Part shown: in pieces, positions 1 to 5,505 of the stretch
Layout of the letters: every line of letters starts with the position of its first letter
Numbering within the stretch: position 1 is the stretch's first letter
Assembly: GCA_028275195.1 (NCBI GenBank)
Contig: JAPWVC010000088.1
Coordinates: 1-5,514, forward strand
DNA from: Candidatus Acetothermia bacterium
GTDB lineage: Bacteria; Bipolaricaulota; Bipolaricaulia; RBG-16-55-9; JANLFV01
Length of the DNA: 5,514 nt
Reading direction: 5' to 3'
Program-made: the position numbers and the translations under genes
Notes under the pieces: model-generated
What the model was told of the DNA's origin: nothing
The model's input: the letters and a program-made list of their open reading frames with translations, nothing else
The model's database searches: none

Positions 1-322
1 TCTCGTGGCCGAAGACACGGGCCATGAGCCCGTCGACATATCTTGACAGGACCCTGGCGACATCCTCGGCCGTCTCCCGCTCGCCGAGCTTGATCTCCTC
101 CGGGCCCAGATAGATGGCCCGCCCACCGAGCTGATTCATCCCCACCTCGAAGGAGACCCGCGTCCGCAGACTCGGCTTCTGGAAGATCATCCCCAGGGTC
201 TTCCCCGCCAGGAGGGGACGGTTCCCCCCGGCCCGAAGCTCCCGCTTGAGATGCAAGGAGAGCTCTAGGCTCTCCCAGATCTCCTCCCGGCTCCAGTCGC
301 GCAACGAGACCAGATGCCTCAT
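1..322 (-). CDS. argF: Ornithine carbamoyltransferase, N-terminal part (truncated by window edge)
   Basis: This is the first 107 residues of a transcarbamoylase of about 310 residues; the rest lies beyond base 1. The family transfers the carbamoyl group of carbamoyl phosphate to ornithine to make citrulline in cytoplasmic arginine synthesis. The sequence shows the carbamoyl-phosphate loop SLRTR (residues 51-55) inside FQKPSLRTRVSFEVGMNQLGG-type context, then LGERETAEDVARVLSRYVDG (about 79-98), which is typical of ornithine rather than aspartate transcarbamoylases. The SLRTR form, instead of STRTR, is also known in this family. The ATG at 322 is preceded at 8 bases by a purine-rich site (GAGGGG). 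The start overlaps or abuts the end of the small ORF upstream, depending on its frame, which suggests translational coupling. N-acetyl- or succinylornithine or putrescine specificity cannot be excluded because the C-terminal specificity loop is missing. Confidence 0.9.
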   Translation of the reverse strand, partial: MRHLVSLRDWSREEIWESLELSLHLKRELRAGGNRPLLAGKTLGMIFQKPSLRTRVSFEVGMNQLGGRAIYLGPEEIKLGERETAEDVARVLSRYVDGLMARVFGHE

Positions 323-438
323 ATTAATGCCCCCTCTTTGGCTCCCGCAGCGCCCACGCCACCTCCTCGGCCATTTTGCCTTGGCACTTGGGCAGGACAA
401 AGGCTTCGCACGCTCTTCGAGTAGGGATTGAAGGCCAT
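319..438 (-). CDS. Small ORF before argF, apparent frame switch near its start
   Basis: The ATG at 438 follows a near-perfect Shine-Dalgarno sequence and starts MAFNPYS. Read straight through, it gives 39 residues ending in TGA at 321-319, overlapping the argF ATG. After about codon 7 this frame becomes Gly/Ala/Arg-rich and loses the G/C-third-position codon bias of the neighbouring genes. The +1 frame regains that bias and encodes a sensible-looking peptide (RACEAFVLPKCQGK then MAEEVAWALREPKRGH). That frame ends in TAA at 326-324, one base before argF. It has no start codon of its own near the ribosome-binding site. I read this as a small protein of about 38 residues broken by a one-base indel (real or a sequencing error), or less likely a +1 recoding event. 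I do not recognise the family. Two cysteines lie eight residues apart in the second frame. Confidence 0.4.
   Translation of the reverse strand: MAFNPYSKSVRSLCPAQVPRQNGRGGGVGAAGAKEGALI
331..336 (-). promoter_or_regulatory. Ribosome-binding site of argF
   Basis: The minus strand reads GAGGGG, 8 bases before the argF ATG at 322. The site lies inside the end of the upstream small ORF, so argF translation is probably coupled to it. It supports the ATG at 322 as the argF start. Confidence 0.6.
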
Positions 439-442
439 CTTG

Positions 443-450
443 ACCTCCTT
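443..450 (-). promoter_or_regulatory. Strong Shine-Dalgarno sequence of the small ORF before argF
   Basis: The minus strand reads AAGGAGGT, complementary to the usual 16S rRNA 3' end, 4 bases before the ATG at 438. It falls in the 13-base gap after the metallophosphoesterase stop codon (454-452). It is the best ribosome-binding site in the window and strongly argues that translation starts at 438. Confidence 0.75.
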
Positions 451-451
451 T

Positions 452-1567
452 TTAGGGCTGGGATTTCATCCCCACATACTCCGAGCTGAGCCGCTCGCCC
501 TCGATCCGGAAGAGCCGGAAGCCCTGGGGGCTCCCGTCGGTGTTGAACCCGTTCCAGTGGAGCCCGTCGTCGGCCCACCACCTCCCCGAGAGGGCCCCAG
601 TGACGATGTTCATAATCCCGACCTCCCTGGCATAGGTGGCATGTTCGTGGCCGGCGACGGCCGCTTGGACATTGTAGCCCCGGACGATCTCGAGGAGTTT
701 ACCATAATTCCGGCAGAGGAAGAGCGGCTGGTGGGAGAAGAGGAGGATCGGGCGGTCCTTGGGCTGGAGGGCCAGATCAGCAGCGAGCCAGGCTAGCTCC
801 TCCTCGTTCAGCCAGCTTGTGGGGAGCGGGTCGGGCGAGTTCCCGTCCAGGACGATGAAGTGCCACTCCCCGAAGTCGAAGGAATACCACAGCGGCCCGA
901 AGTATCTTTGATAAGCCCCTTTGTAATGCTCGGGGAGGCTCGGGGAGAGGGCGCAGGCACAGTCGTGGTTCCCGATGGCATTGAATAGTGGCGGGGCCAG
1001 GCCGCTCATGGCCTCAAGATAGAGGCTGAAGGCGGCCTCGACCTCCTCGAGGGTGTCCGCCAGGCTCGTGTAATAGCAGACATCGAAGACGAGATCGCCG
1101 GTGGAGATGACGAACGCCGGCTTGAGCCCGTTGGCCCGGGCCACGAACTCCTCGACCGCGGCCTTGGCTTGAGGGAGGATGTGGATGTCGGTGACCTGAA
1201 TGAAGGAGAACTCCTGCGCGATGGGGATGGGGTAGAGTGGGAAGTCCGGGCTCGTCCCGGACTCGGCCTGCCGGTAGAACTGCGCGGTCCACCACCCGGA
1301 GGGGATGGTGATGAACACGATCCGCCGGTTGGGCCGCAGCTCGAGGGCATAGCTCCCGTCTGGGGCGGTGGTCGTGACATTCAGCCCATCGCTCACCATG
1401 ACCCCGGGGAGGCCCGGCTCGCCCGGGTCGCGGAGGCCATTGCCATTAGCGTCGTAAAAGACCGAGCCGGAGAGGGCTCGCTCCGCCCCGCCCCCCTGGC
1501 CGAGGGCGAGCCCCAGGAGGAACAGGAGGAAGAACAGGAGGAAGAACAGGATGAGGGCCCTTCTCAT
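452..1567 (-). CDS. Exported calcineurin-like metallophosphoesterase with N-terminal SdrD-B-like domain
   Basis: This 371-residue protein starts with an exceptionally Leu/Phe-rich signal peptide (residues 4-24, cleavage plausible after ALGQ or nearby), so it should act outside the cytoplasmic membrane. Residues 34-90 form a small beta domain (GSVFYDANGNGLRDPGE, then GVMVSDG and APDGSYAL), as in the N-terminal domains of some secreted calcineurin-type phosphoesterases and SdrD-B-like modules. The catalytic domain (about 118-320) carries the full metal-ligand set: D126-x-H128, G157-D158, G199-N200-H201-D202, H279 in FSHQP and G306-HEH-309. The family hydrolyses phosphomono- or phosphodiesters with two metal ions; the substrate here is unknown. 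The ATG at 1567 is fixed by a promoter that leaves almost no leader. The gene may be co-transcribed with the small ORF and argF, with which it has no obvious functional link. Confidence 0.9.
   Translation of the reverse strand: MRRALILFFLLFFLLFLLGLALGQGGGAERALSGSVFYDANGNGLRDPGEPGLPGVMVSDGLNVTTTAPDGSYALELRPNRRIVFITIPSGWWTAQFYRQAESGTSPDFPLYPIPIAQEFSFIQVTDIHILPQAKAAVEEFVARANGLKPAFVISTGDLVFDVCYYTSLADTLEEVEAAFSLYLEAMSGLAPPLFNAIGNHDCACALSPSLPEHYKGAYQRYFGPLWYSFDFGEWHFIVLDGNSPDPLPTSWLNEEELAWLAADLALQPKDRPILLFSHQPLFLCRNYGKLLEIVRGYNVQAAVAGHEHATYAREVGIMNIVTGALSGRWWADDGLHWNGFNTDGSPQGFRLFRIEGERLSSEYVGMKSQP
1514..1549 (-). repeat. Three tandem 12-base units in the signal-peptide coding region
   Basis: Read on the minus strand, CTGTTCTTCCTC occurs twice in succession and is followed by a third copy with two changes (CTGTTCCTCCTG). 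The units encode LFFL, LFFL and LFLL (residues 7-18 of the metallophosphoesterase), which lengthens the hydrophobic core of its signal peptide. Unit gain or loss would keep the frame. Confidence 0.8.
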
Positions 1568-1576
1568 CGCCTTGGA

Positions 1577-1605
1577 ATTATAGCCCTTCTCGCGGGCCCT
1601 GCCAA
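1577..1605 (-). promoter_or_regulatory. Sigma70-type promoter of the metallophosphoesterase gene, nearly leaderless
   Basis: On the minus strand a -35 box TTGGCA (1605-1600, 5 of 6 to consensus) is separated by exactly 17 bases from a perfect -10 box TATAAT (1582-1577). The expected transcription start is near 1570, about 3 bases before the ATG at 1567. The -35 box begins 7 bases after the stop codon of the lipoprotein gene. No useful Shine-Dalgarno sequence fits between start site and ATG, apart from an AAGG only 3 bases away that would itself be mostly upstream of +1. Confidence 0.75.
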
Positions 1606-1612
1606 ACGGCCT

Positions 1613-2263
1613 CTACGAATCAGCCCCGCCGAGGAGGCAGACATAGATGGTATGGACCCAGCAGTAGTGGCACCGGACGAAGGAGCAGGCGACCTCATTG
1701 TAGCTTGGGCTGTTGAGGGCCGCGTGAGCGGCGGGATACCATTCCCGATCGGTCCAGTCCGCTAGGACATCCCGGCTGTCATAGTAGCCATCCCCGGCGG
1801 CCAGGAGCTCCTGCGCGGTGCCGGTGTAGCCCGCGAGCTTGAGCCTCTCGGGGAAGGAGAGCTCATAGGGGCACTGCTCGTTCTCCCAGCACTTATCGCT
1901 GCAGCCCTCTTTGGTCCGGCAGGCCTGGGCCCAGACCTGGGCGTGAAAGGCAGCGGCGATGTAGAGGCGCGCGTCCCACTCCAGTGGAGGGAGCCCCTGC
2001 CCCTGGCGGTAATCGTTGATCAGCCCGACGAGGGTCTCCTCCTTGAAGCTCGGCTCGAGGAGCGAGCCGCTGACCCCCGGGCCCTGATCCTGATCTGGAG
2101 AGGGGCAGGTTGGGCAAGTCGGACATGCCGGGCATGGAGGTGGCTCAGGGCAATCGGCGGGAGCTGGCTCAGGCCGAGCACTCCACTCCTGGAGCTGCTC
2201 GCAACCCAACAAAAGCAAGGGAAGCAAGAGCACTAAGGCTAGGATCGCGATCATGCGGCCCAT
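1613..2263 (-). CDS. Cysteine-rich lipoprotein with CAP/SCP (PR-1-like) domain
   Basis: This 216-residue protein has a lipobox, LLLLGC, with the lipidated cysteine at residue 21, so it should be anchored to a membrane surface. A Pro/Cys-rich linker (residues 30-54, CPACPTCPTCP-like) leads to a CAP domain (about 76-212). Recognisable CAP elements are LINDYRQGQGLPPLEWDARL (80-100), the candidate active-site His in AAFHAQVWA (H107), the GENI-like position as QELLAAG (E152), AAHAALNSPSYNEVACSF (178-195), and the final WVHTIYVCLLGG strand. CAP proteins are extracellular; some bind lipids or have protease-like roles, but the function here is unknown. The mature chain has 14 cysteines including the lipidated one, which suggests disulfides or metal binding. 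M4 (ATG at 2254) is an alternative start that also leaves a signal peptide; neither start has a clear ribosome-binding site. Confidence 0.85.
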   Translation of the reverse strand: MGRMIAILALVLLLPLLLLGCEQLQEWSARPEPAPADCPEPPPCPACPTCPTCPSPDQDQGPGVSGSLLEPSFKEETLVGLINDYRQGQGLPPLEWDARLYIAAAFHAQVWAQACRTKEGCSDKCWENEQCPYELSFPERLKLAGYTGTAQELLAAGDGYYDSRDVLADWTDREWYPAAHAALNSPSYNEVACSFVRCHYCWVHTIYVCLLGGADS

Positions 2264-2300
2264 CTCTTCGGTCAGAGATGAGCTTACTCCTCAAGCTAGG

Positions 2301-2349
2301 GCCGGGGAGCCCCAGGGTCACCCCCGGCGGGGGAAGCTTCTCCGGGGGG
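2301..2349 (-). repeat. Overlapping GC-rich inverted repeats, possible terminator or attenuator after tsaC
   Basis: The 119-base gap 2264-2382 between tsaC and the lipoprotein gene holds three arms that can pair in alternative ways. Arm 2301-2307 (GCCGGGG) pairs with 2322-2328. Arm 2321-2327 (CCCCCGG) pairs with 2342-2348. The segment 2321-2333 can fold on itself as CCCCC-GGC-GGGGG. A GAAGCTTC palindrome sits at 2333-2340. There is no U-tract on either strand, so this is not a classic intrinsic terminator. It lies where the sucD-ychF-tsaC transcript should end. I see no convincing -10/-35 pair for the lipoprotein gene in this gap. Confidence 0.4.
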
Positions 2350-2382
2350 AGACTAACGCCTGTCCGATAGCCAGCAGCCAGC

Positions 2383-2991
2383 TCAAAGCCCGGGGAGTTC
2401 GCCCCGGAGGGCCCGTGGCGGCTCCTCCGTCAGGTCGAGGACCGCCGAGCTCCGGCCCGAGAGGGGCTCCTCAGCCAAGATGATCAGCTCAACCTTGTCA
2501 GCGAACTGGGCGAGGGCCTCCTCCGGCTTGGTGGCCGGTGGCTCCCCGCTCCGGTTGGCGCTCGTCCCCAAGAGGGGCCGGCCCGCGGCCTGGGCGATCA
2601 TCTGGAAGGCCCGGCTCGCGGGGACCCGGATCCCGACCTTCCCTTCACTCACTGCCGCCTTGGGAGCCGCGGGGGAGGCCCGCAAGATCAGGGTATAAGG
2701 CCCGGGGAGGAGCCGCTCGATCCAGCCGCGCTCGCGCTCCCCGACGAGGGCATACCGGAAGAGCACCTCAACTGTGCCGAGGTGGAGGGCCATCGGCTTC
2801 CCCCGCTCACGCCCCTTCAGGCGATAGAGCCGCTCGATCGCTCCCTGATCGTCGGCAGCGCAGCCGAGGCCGTAGACCGTCTCTGTGGGGAAGACCAGGA
2901 GCCCGCCTCGGCTCACTACCTCCGCGATGAGGGCCACCTCGGCCGGGTTGAGCCGGGCCTGGGACTTGATCTCGAGGACCTTTGCCTCCAT
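2383..2991 (-). CDS. tsaC: L-threonylcarbamoyladenylate synthase (TsaC/Sua5/YrdC family)
   Basis: This cytoplasmic enzyme makes threonylcarbamoyl-AMP from threonine, bicarbonate and ATP, the first step of the t6A37 modification in tRNAs that read ANN codons. The 202 residues are almost all YrdC domain, with no Sua5 C-terminal domain, so it is of the short TsaC type. Visible family motifs are FPTETVYGLG (34-43), KGR (59-61), LPGPYT (95-100), VGIRVP (119-124), LLGTSANRSGEPP (140-152) and SSAVLDLT (181-188). The ATG at 2991 lies 7 bases after the ychF stop codon. There is only a weak purine stretch before it, so translation is probably coupled to ychF. It is likely the last gene of the sucD-ychF-tsaC operon; pairing with ychF makes a translation-related module. 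Confidence 0.93.
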   Translation of the reverse strand: MEAKVLEIKSQARLNPAEVALIAEVVSRGGLLVFPTETVYGLGCAADDQGAIERLYRLKGRERGKPMALHLGTVEVLFRYALVGERERGWIERLLPGPYTLILRASPAAPKAAVSEGKVGIRVPASRAFQMIAQAAGRPLLGTSANRSGEPPATKPEEALAQFADKVELIILAEEPLSGRSSAVLDLTEEPPRALRGELPGL

Positions 2992-2998
2992 GCCAAGC

Positions 2999-4084
2999 TC
3001 AGGCCACGACGAAGTGGATCACATCTCCGTCCTGGACCTCGTAGCCCTCGCCGACCCGCAGGAGCCCGCCGGCCTCCTTCACCGCCTGGAGCGAGCCCAT
3101 CTCCAAGAGCTTTGCGATCGGGACGACCTCGGCCTGGATGAACCTCTTCTCGAAGTCGGTGTGGATCTTCGCGCCGGCCTGAGGGGCCTTGGTCCCCCGC
3201 TTGACCGTCCAGGCCCGGACCTCCGGCCCGTCGGTGGTGAAGAAAGTGATGAGCTCGAGCAATTGGTAGCCGGCCCGGATCAGCCGCTCCAGCCCCGACT
3301 CTTCGATGCCCCACTCCCGGCGCCAGAGGGCCCGCTCCTCCTCATCTTCCGTGGCCTCGGCGATCTCCATCTCCAGCTTCCCACGGATCGCCACATACCC
3401 GGCCCCGCGGGCCCTTGCTGCCTCCGCCACGGCCCGGGAATAATCGTTCTCCTCCTCTCCCACATTGGCTACGAACACTACCGGCTTGGCCGTGAGGAGC
3501 CCCAGCCCACGGAGCCTCGCCCCCTCCTCCTCTGTGAGCCCGAGGGCACGAACGGCCTTCCCCTCCTTCACTCCTGAGGCGACCCGCTCGAGGAGTTCGA
3601 GCTCCTTCTGGGCCTCCCGTTCGCCCGCGCGGGCCCTCCGCCTGATCTTTTCCAAGGCGTTCTCCAGGGTCTCGAGGTCCTTGAGCAGGAGTTCGAGCTC
3701 CACCACCTCTATATCGCGTTTTGGATCGAGGGAGCCGTCGACATGGGGGACGAGGGGGTCCTCGAAGCAGCGGACGATGTGGGCGATGGCATCGACATTT
3801 CTGATCTCGGCCAGGAATTGGTTCCCCAAGCCCTCGCCCGCGTGGGCCCCCCTGACCAGCCCGGCGATGTCCAGGAACTCCAGGGTCGTGGGGACCTTCC
3901 GCTTCTCGGGATAAAGGGCGGAGAGCCGGTCGAGCCTGGGATCGGGAACGGCCACGACCCCGACATTCGTCTTGATCGTGGAGAAGGGGAAGCTCTCGAC
4001 CTTCGCCCCGGCGGCGGTCAAGGCATTGAAGATCGTCGACTTCCCGGCATTCGGGAGGCCCACGAGCCCGCAGTTGAAGCCCAT
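2999..4084 (-). CDS. ychF: Redox-regulated ribosome-binding ATPase YchF (Obg/OLA1 family)
   Basis: At 361 residues this is a full-length YchF/OLA1 P-loop protein that binds ribosomes and, in characterised members, prefers ATP to GTP. The sequence shows the P-loop GLPNAGKS (9-16; Ala replaces the more common Val), the switch I region FPFSTIKTNVG (32-42), DIAG (72-75, G3), the family signature HAGEGLGNQFL (81-91) and the non-canonical G4 motif NVGE (207-210) in place of NKxD, which is the mark of this ATP-preferring subfamily. A coiled-coil helical insertion spans about 125-180. A TGS domain occupies about 278-361 (LITFFTTDGPEVRAW, then HTDFEKRFIQAEV). The ATG at 4084 is 2 bases after the sucD stop codon and has no good ribosome-binding site, which points to translational coupling. 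Confidence 0.96.
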   Translation of the reverse strand: MGFNCGLVGLPNAGKSTIFNALTAAGAKVESFPFSTIKTNVGVVAVPDPRLDRLSALYPEKRKVPTTLEFLDIAGLVRGAHAGEGLGNQFLAEIRNVDAIAHIVRCFEDPLVPHVDGSLDPKRDIEVVELELLLKDLETLENALEKIRRRARAGEREAQKELELLERVASGVKEGKAVRALGLTEEEGARLRGLGLLTAKPVVFVANVGEEENDYSRAVAEAARARGAGYVAIRGKLEMEIAEATEDEEERALWRREWGIEESGLERLIRAGYQLLELITFFTTDGPEVRAWTVKRGTKAPQAGAKIHTDFEKRFIQAEVVPIAKLLEMGSLQAVKEAGGLLRVGEGYEVQDGDVIHFVVA

Positions 4085-4086
4085 GG

Positions 4087-4959
4087 CTAGCCCCGGAGGG
4101 CTCGCTTCGCCAGCTCGACCATCTCCTGAGGGGTCCGGCCGACGGGGATCCCCTTGGCCTCGAGGGCCTCCTTCTTGGCTTGGGCTGTCCCCTCCCCCCC
4201 GGAGATGATCGCACCGGCATGGCCCATCCGCTTCCCCGGCGGGGCGGAGAACCCCGCGATGTAGGCGATCACCGGCTTGGTCATCTCCGCGGCGATGAAA
4301 GCGGCCGCCTCCTCTTCGTCCCGCCCGCCGATCTCTCCGACCAGGACTACCAGCTCGGTCTCCGGGTCCTTCTCGAATAGCTCGAGGATATCGATGAACG
4401 AGCTCCCGACCACCGGGTCCCCGCCGATCCCCACGACCGTGGACTGGCCGAGCCCGGCCCGAGAGAGCTGGGCCGCGATCTCATAAGTCAAGGTCCCGGA
4501 GCGGGAGACGATCCCCACCGGCCCGGGAATGAAGACCTCTCCGGGCATGATCCCGGCCTTCGCCTTCCCAGGGGAGATCACTCCAGGGCAGTTCGGCCCG
4601 ATCAGCCTCGTCTTCCGCAGCCTGAGCATGTGGTAGACCCTTAAAGCCTCGTGCAAGGGGATTCGCTCAGTGATACAGACGATCAGCTTGATCCCAGCGT
4701 CCGCGGCCTCGATGATCGCGTCCGGTGCGAACGGGGCCGGGACGAAGATCACTGAGGCATTGGGCCTGGCCTGGGCCACGGCCTCCTCGACGGTATCGTA
4801 AATGGGGACCGAGTCCAGCCGCTGGCCGCCCTTACCCGGGGTCACACCGGCCACGACCTTCGTCCCGTATTCGATCATCCGCCGGGCGTGAAAGCTCCCC
4901 TCGCCCCCGGTGATCCCCTGGATGAGGAGCCGCGTCCGCTCGTTAATGAGGATGCTCAC
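4087..4959 (-). CDS. sucD: Succinyl-CoA synthetase (ADP/GDP-forming) alpha subunit
   Basis: This 290-residue protein has the usual alpha-subunit length. It forms the CoA-binding and phosphohistidine half of succinyl-CoA synthetase, which interconverts succinyl-CoA and succinate with substrate-level phosphorylation in the TCA cycle. It shows the CoA-binding GITGGEGSFH (15-24), GPNCPG (121-126), SRSGTLTYE (152-160), GIGGDP (177-182), the E209 region VGEIGG, and the phosphorylated histidine H247 in KRMGHAGAI. The start is GTG at 4959, chosen because a promoter ends just before it and because the protein then begins at the family's usual N-terminus (SILINERTRLLIQGITG). The beta-subunit gene sucC, normally directly upstream, is absent here; nucleotide specificity, set by SucC, is therefore unknown. 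Another CoA ligase alpha subunit, such as malyl-CoA (malate-CoA) ligase MtkB, is a less likely reading. Confidence 0.93.
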   Translation of the reverse strand: MSILINERTRLLIQGITGGEGSFHARRMIEYGTKVVAGVTPGKGGQRLDSVPIYDTVEEAVAQARPNASVIFVPAPFAPDAIIEAADAGIKLIVCITERIPLHEALRVYHMLRLRKTRLIGPNCPGVISPGKAKAGIMPGEVFIPGPVGIVSRSGTLTYEIAAQLSRAGLGQSTVVGIGGDPVVGSSFIDILELFEKDPETELVVLVGEIGGRDEEEAAAFIAAEMTKPVIAYIAGFSAPPGKRMGHAGAIISGGEGTAQAKKEALEAKGIPVGRTPQEMVELAKRALRG

Positions 4960-4966
4960 GCCCGGG

Positions 4967-4996
4967 AGTATAGCGGAGGGGCAGGCCAGCAGGCAA
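4967..4996 (-). promoter_or_regulatory. Sigma70-type promoter of sucD, leaderless
   Basis: On the minus strand TTGCCT (4996-4991, 4 of 6 to the -35 consensus) is separated by 18 bases from TATACT (4972-4967, 5 of 6 to the -10 consensus). Only 7 bases (CCCGGGC) separate the -10 box from the GTG start codon at 4959, so transcription should begin at or one base before the start codon. No Shine-Dalgarno sequence is possible in that leader. A CCTTAAGG palindrome (5002-5009) lies just upstream of the -35 box and could be an operator, but nothing else supports that. Confidence 0.65.
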
Positions 4997-5010
4997 CCTT
5001 CCCTTAAGGC

Positions 5011-5505
5011 TTAGAATTTGCAGACCCGGGGGACCTCGAAGTTCTTGATCACCAGCTTATTGGCGGAGTGGATCTGGCCCCGGTCGGCCGCGATGCCCCG
5101 GGCCTCGATGAGGATCTCGACCGCGAAGGCGAGCCCATTGAGATACTTCAAGGTATTGCAAATGTAGGCGAAGTCGATCAGGACATTCTCCTCCCCTACG
5201 GCTACGATCCGATTGTCCTTGATGGCCTTGGAGATGTCCTCCCTCTTCACTACGATGGGGACGAAGATCACCTCTTCCGTGCCGCGGACCTTCCTAGTGA
5301 TGGCCCGGATCAGCCGGACGGTCCGCTTGACCTCGATGAGCCGGCCCTGGGGCATCTCGACTCGGAGGTCGAAGTAGACGGTGAACTTCCGCTCGGGGCG
5401 GCGGAGCTTGACGATCGGCTCGCCGATCTCAATCAGGATCGGCCCCTCGACCTCGATAGGAGTGTCGAACCGCGCGCGGGCCAGTCCGGTCGAGCCTCCC
5501 GTCAT
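5011..5505 (-). CDS. Unrecognised 164-residue protein, 5' end possibly outside the window
   Basis: I do not recognise this protein. The ORF has the codon bias of the neighbouring genes and ends in TAA at 5013-5011, 14 bases before the -35 box of sucD. It has no signal peptide or membrane segment. The chain looks beta-rich with alternating hydrophobic residues and many charged ones: FDTPIEVEGPILIEIGEP (13-30), FTVYFDLRVEMP (41-52), GRLIEVKRTVRLIRAITRKVRG (54-75), VIFVPIVVKREDI (79-91). It ends with a mixed region with two cysteines (C116 and C162). An ATG lies at 5505, but the frame stays open to base 5514 and no ribosome-binding site is visible before it, so the true start may lie further upstream. 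It does not resemble SucC, the usual neighbour of SucD. Whether it is co-transcribed with sucD cannot be told; sucD has its own promoter. Confidence 0.7.
   Translation of the reverse strand: MTGGSTGLARARFDTPIEVEGPILIEIGEPIVKLRRPERKFTVYFDLRVEMPQGRLIEVKRTVRLIRAITRKVRGTEEVIFVPIVVKREDISKAIKDNRIVAVGEENVLIDFAYICNTLKYLNGLAFAVEILIEARGIAADRGQIHSANKLVIKNFEVPRVCKF

Noticed and set aside
423..431. T-loop-like TTCAATCCC on the minus strand, a possible tRNA remnant
   Set aside because: No matching acceptor stem, D-arm or anticodon arm can be folded around it.
324..581. 85-codon minus-strand frame starting inside the metallophosphoesterase gene
   Set aside because: Its first half overlaps the conserved C-terminal region of that gene in another frame and looks non-coding. 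Only its last part, after about base 417, has coding character, and that is described with the small ORF before argF.
1169..1765. Plus-strand open frame of 198 codons opposite the metallophosphoesterase and lipoprotein genes
   Set aside because: It is antisense to two genes with signal peptides and catalytic motifs. Its Glu/Gln repeat is just the complement of the LFFL repeat, and it runs across the promoter region.
2264..2300. Possible promoter boxes (TAGCTT and TAAGCT on the minus strand) before the lipoprotein gene
   Set aside because: Neither has a credible -35 partner at 16-18 bases, and neither sits at the distance seen for the two good promoters.
2885..3577. Plus-strand open frame of 230 codons opposite ychF
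   Set aside because: It lies antisense to a clearly conserved YchF sequence and has low-complexity, Leu/Pro/Gly-rich content typical of antisense frames in GC-rich genes.
3342..4220. Minus-strand open frame of 292 codons overlapping ychF and the end of sucD
   Set aside because: It is an out-of-frame reading of ychF/sucD, rich in Arg, Gly, Pro and Ser without any family motif.
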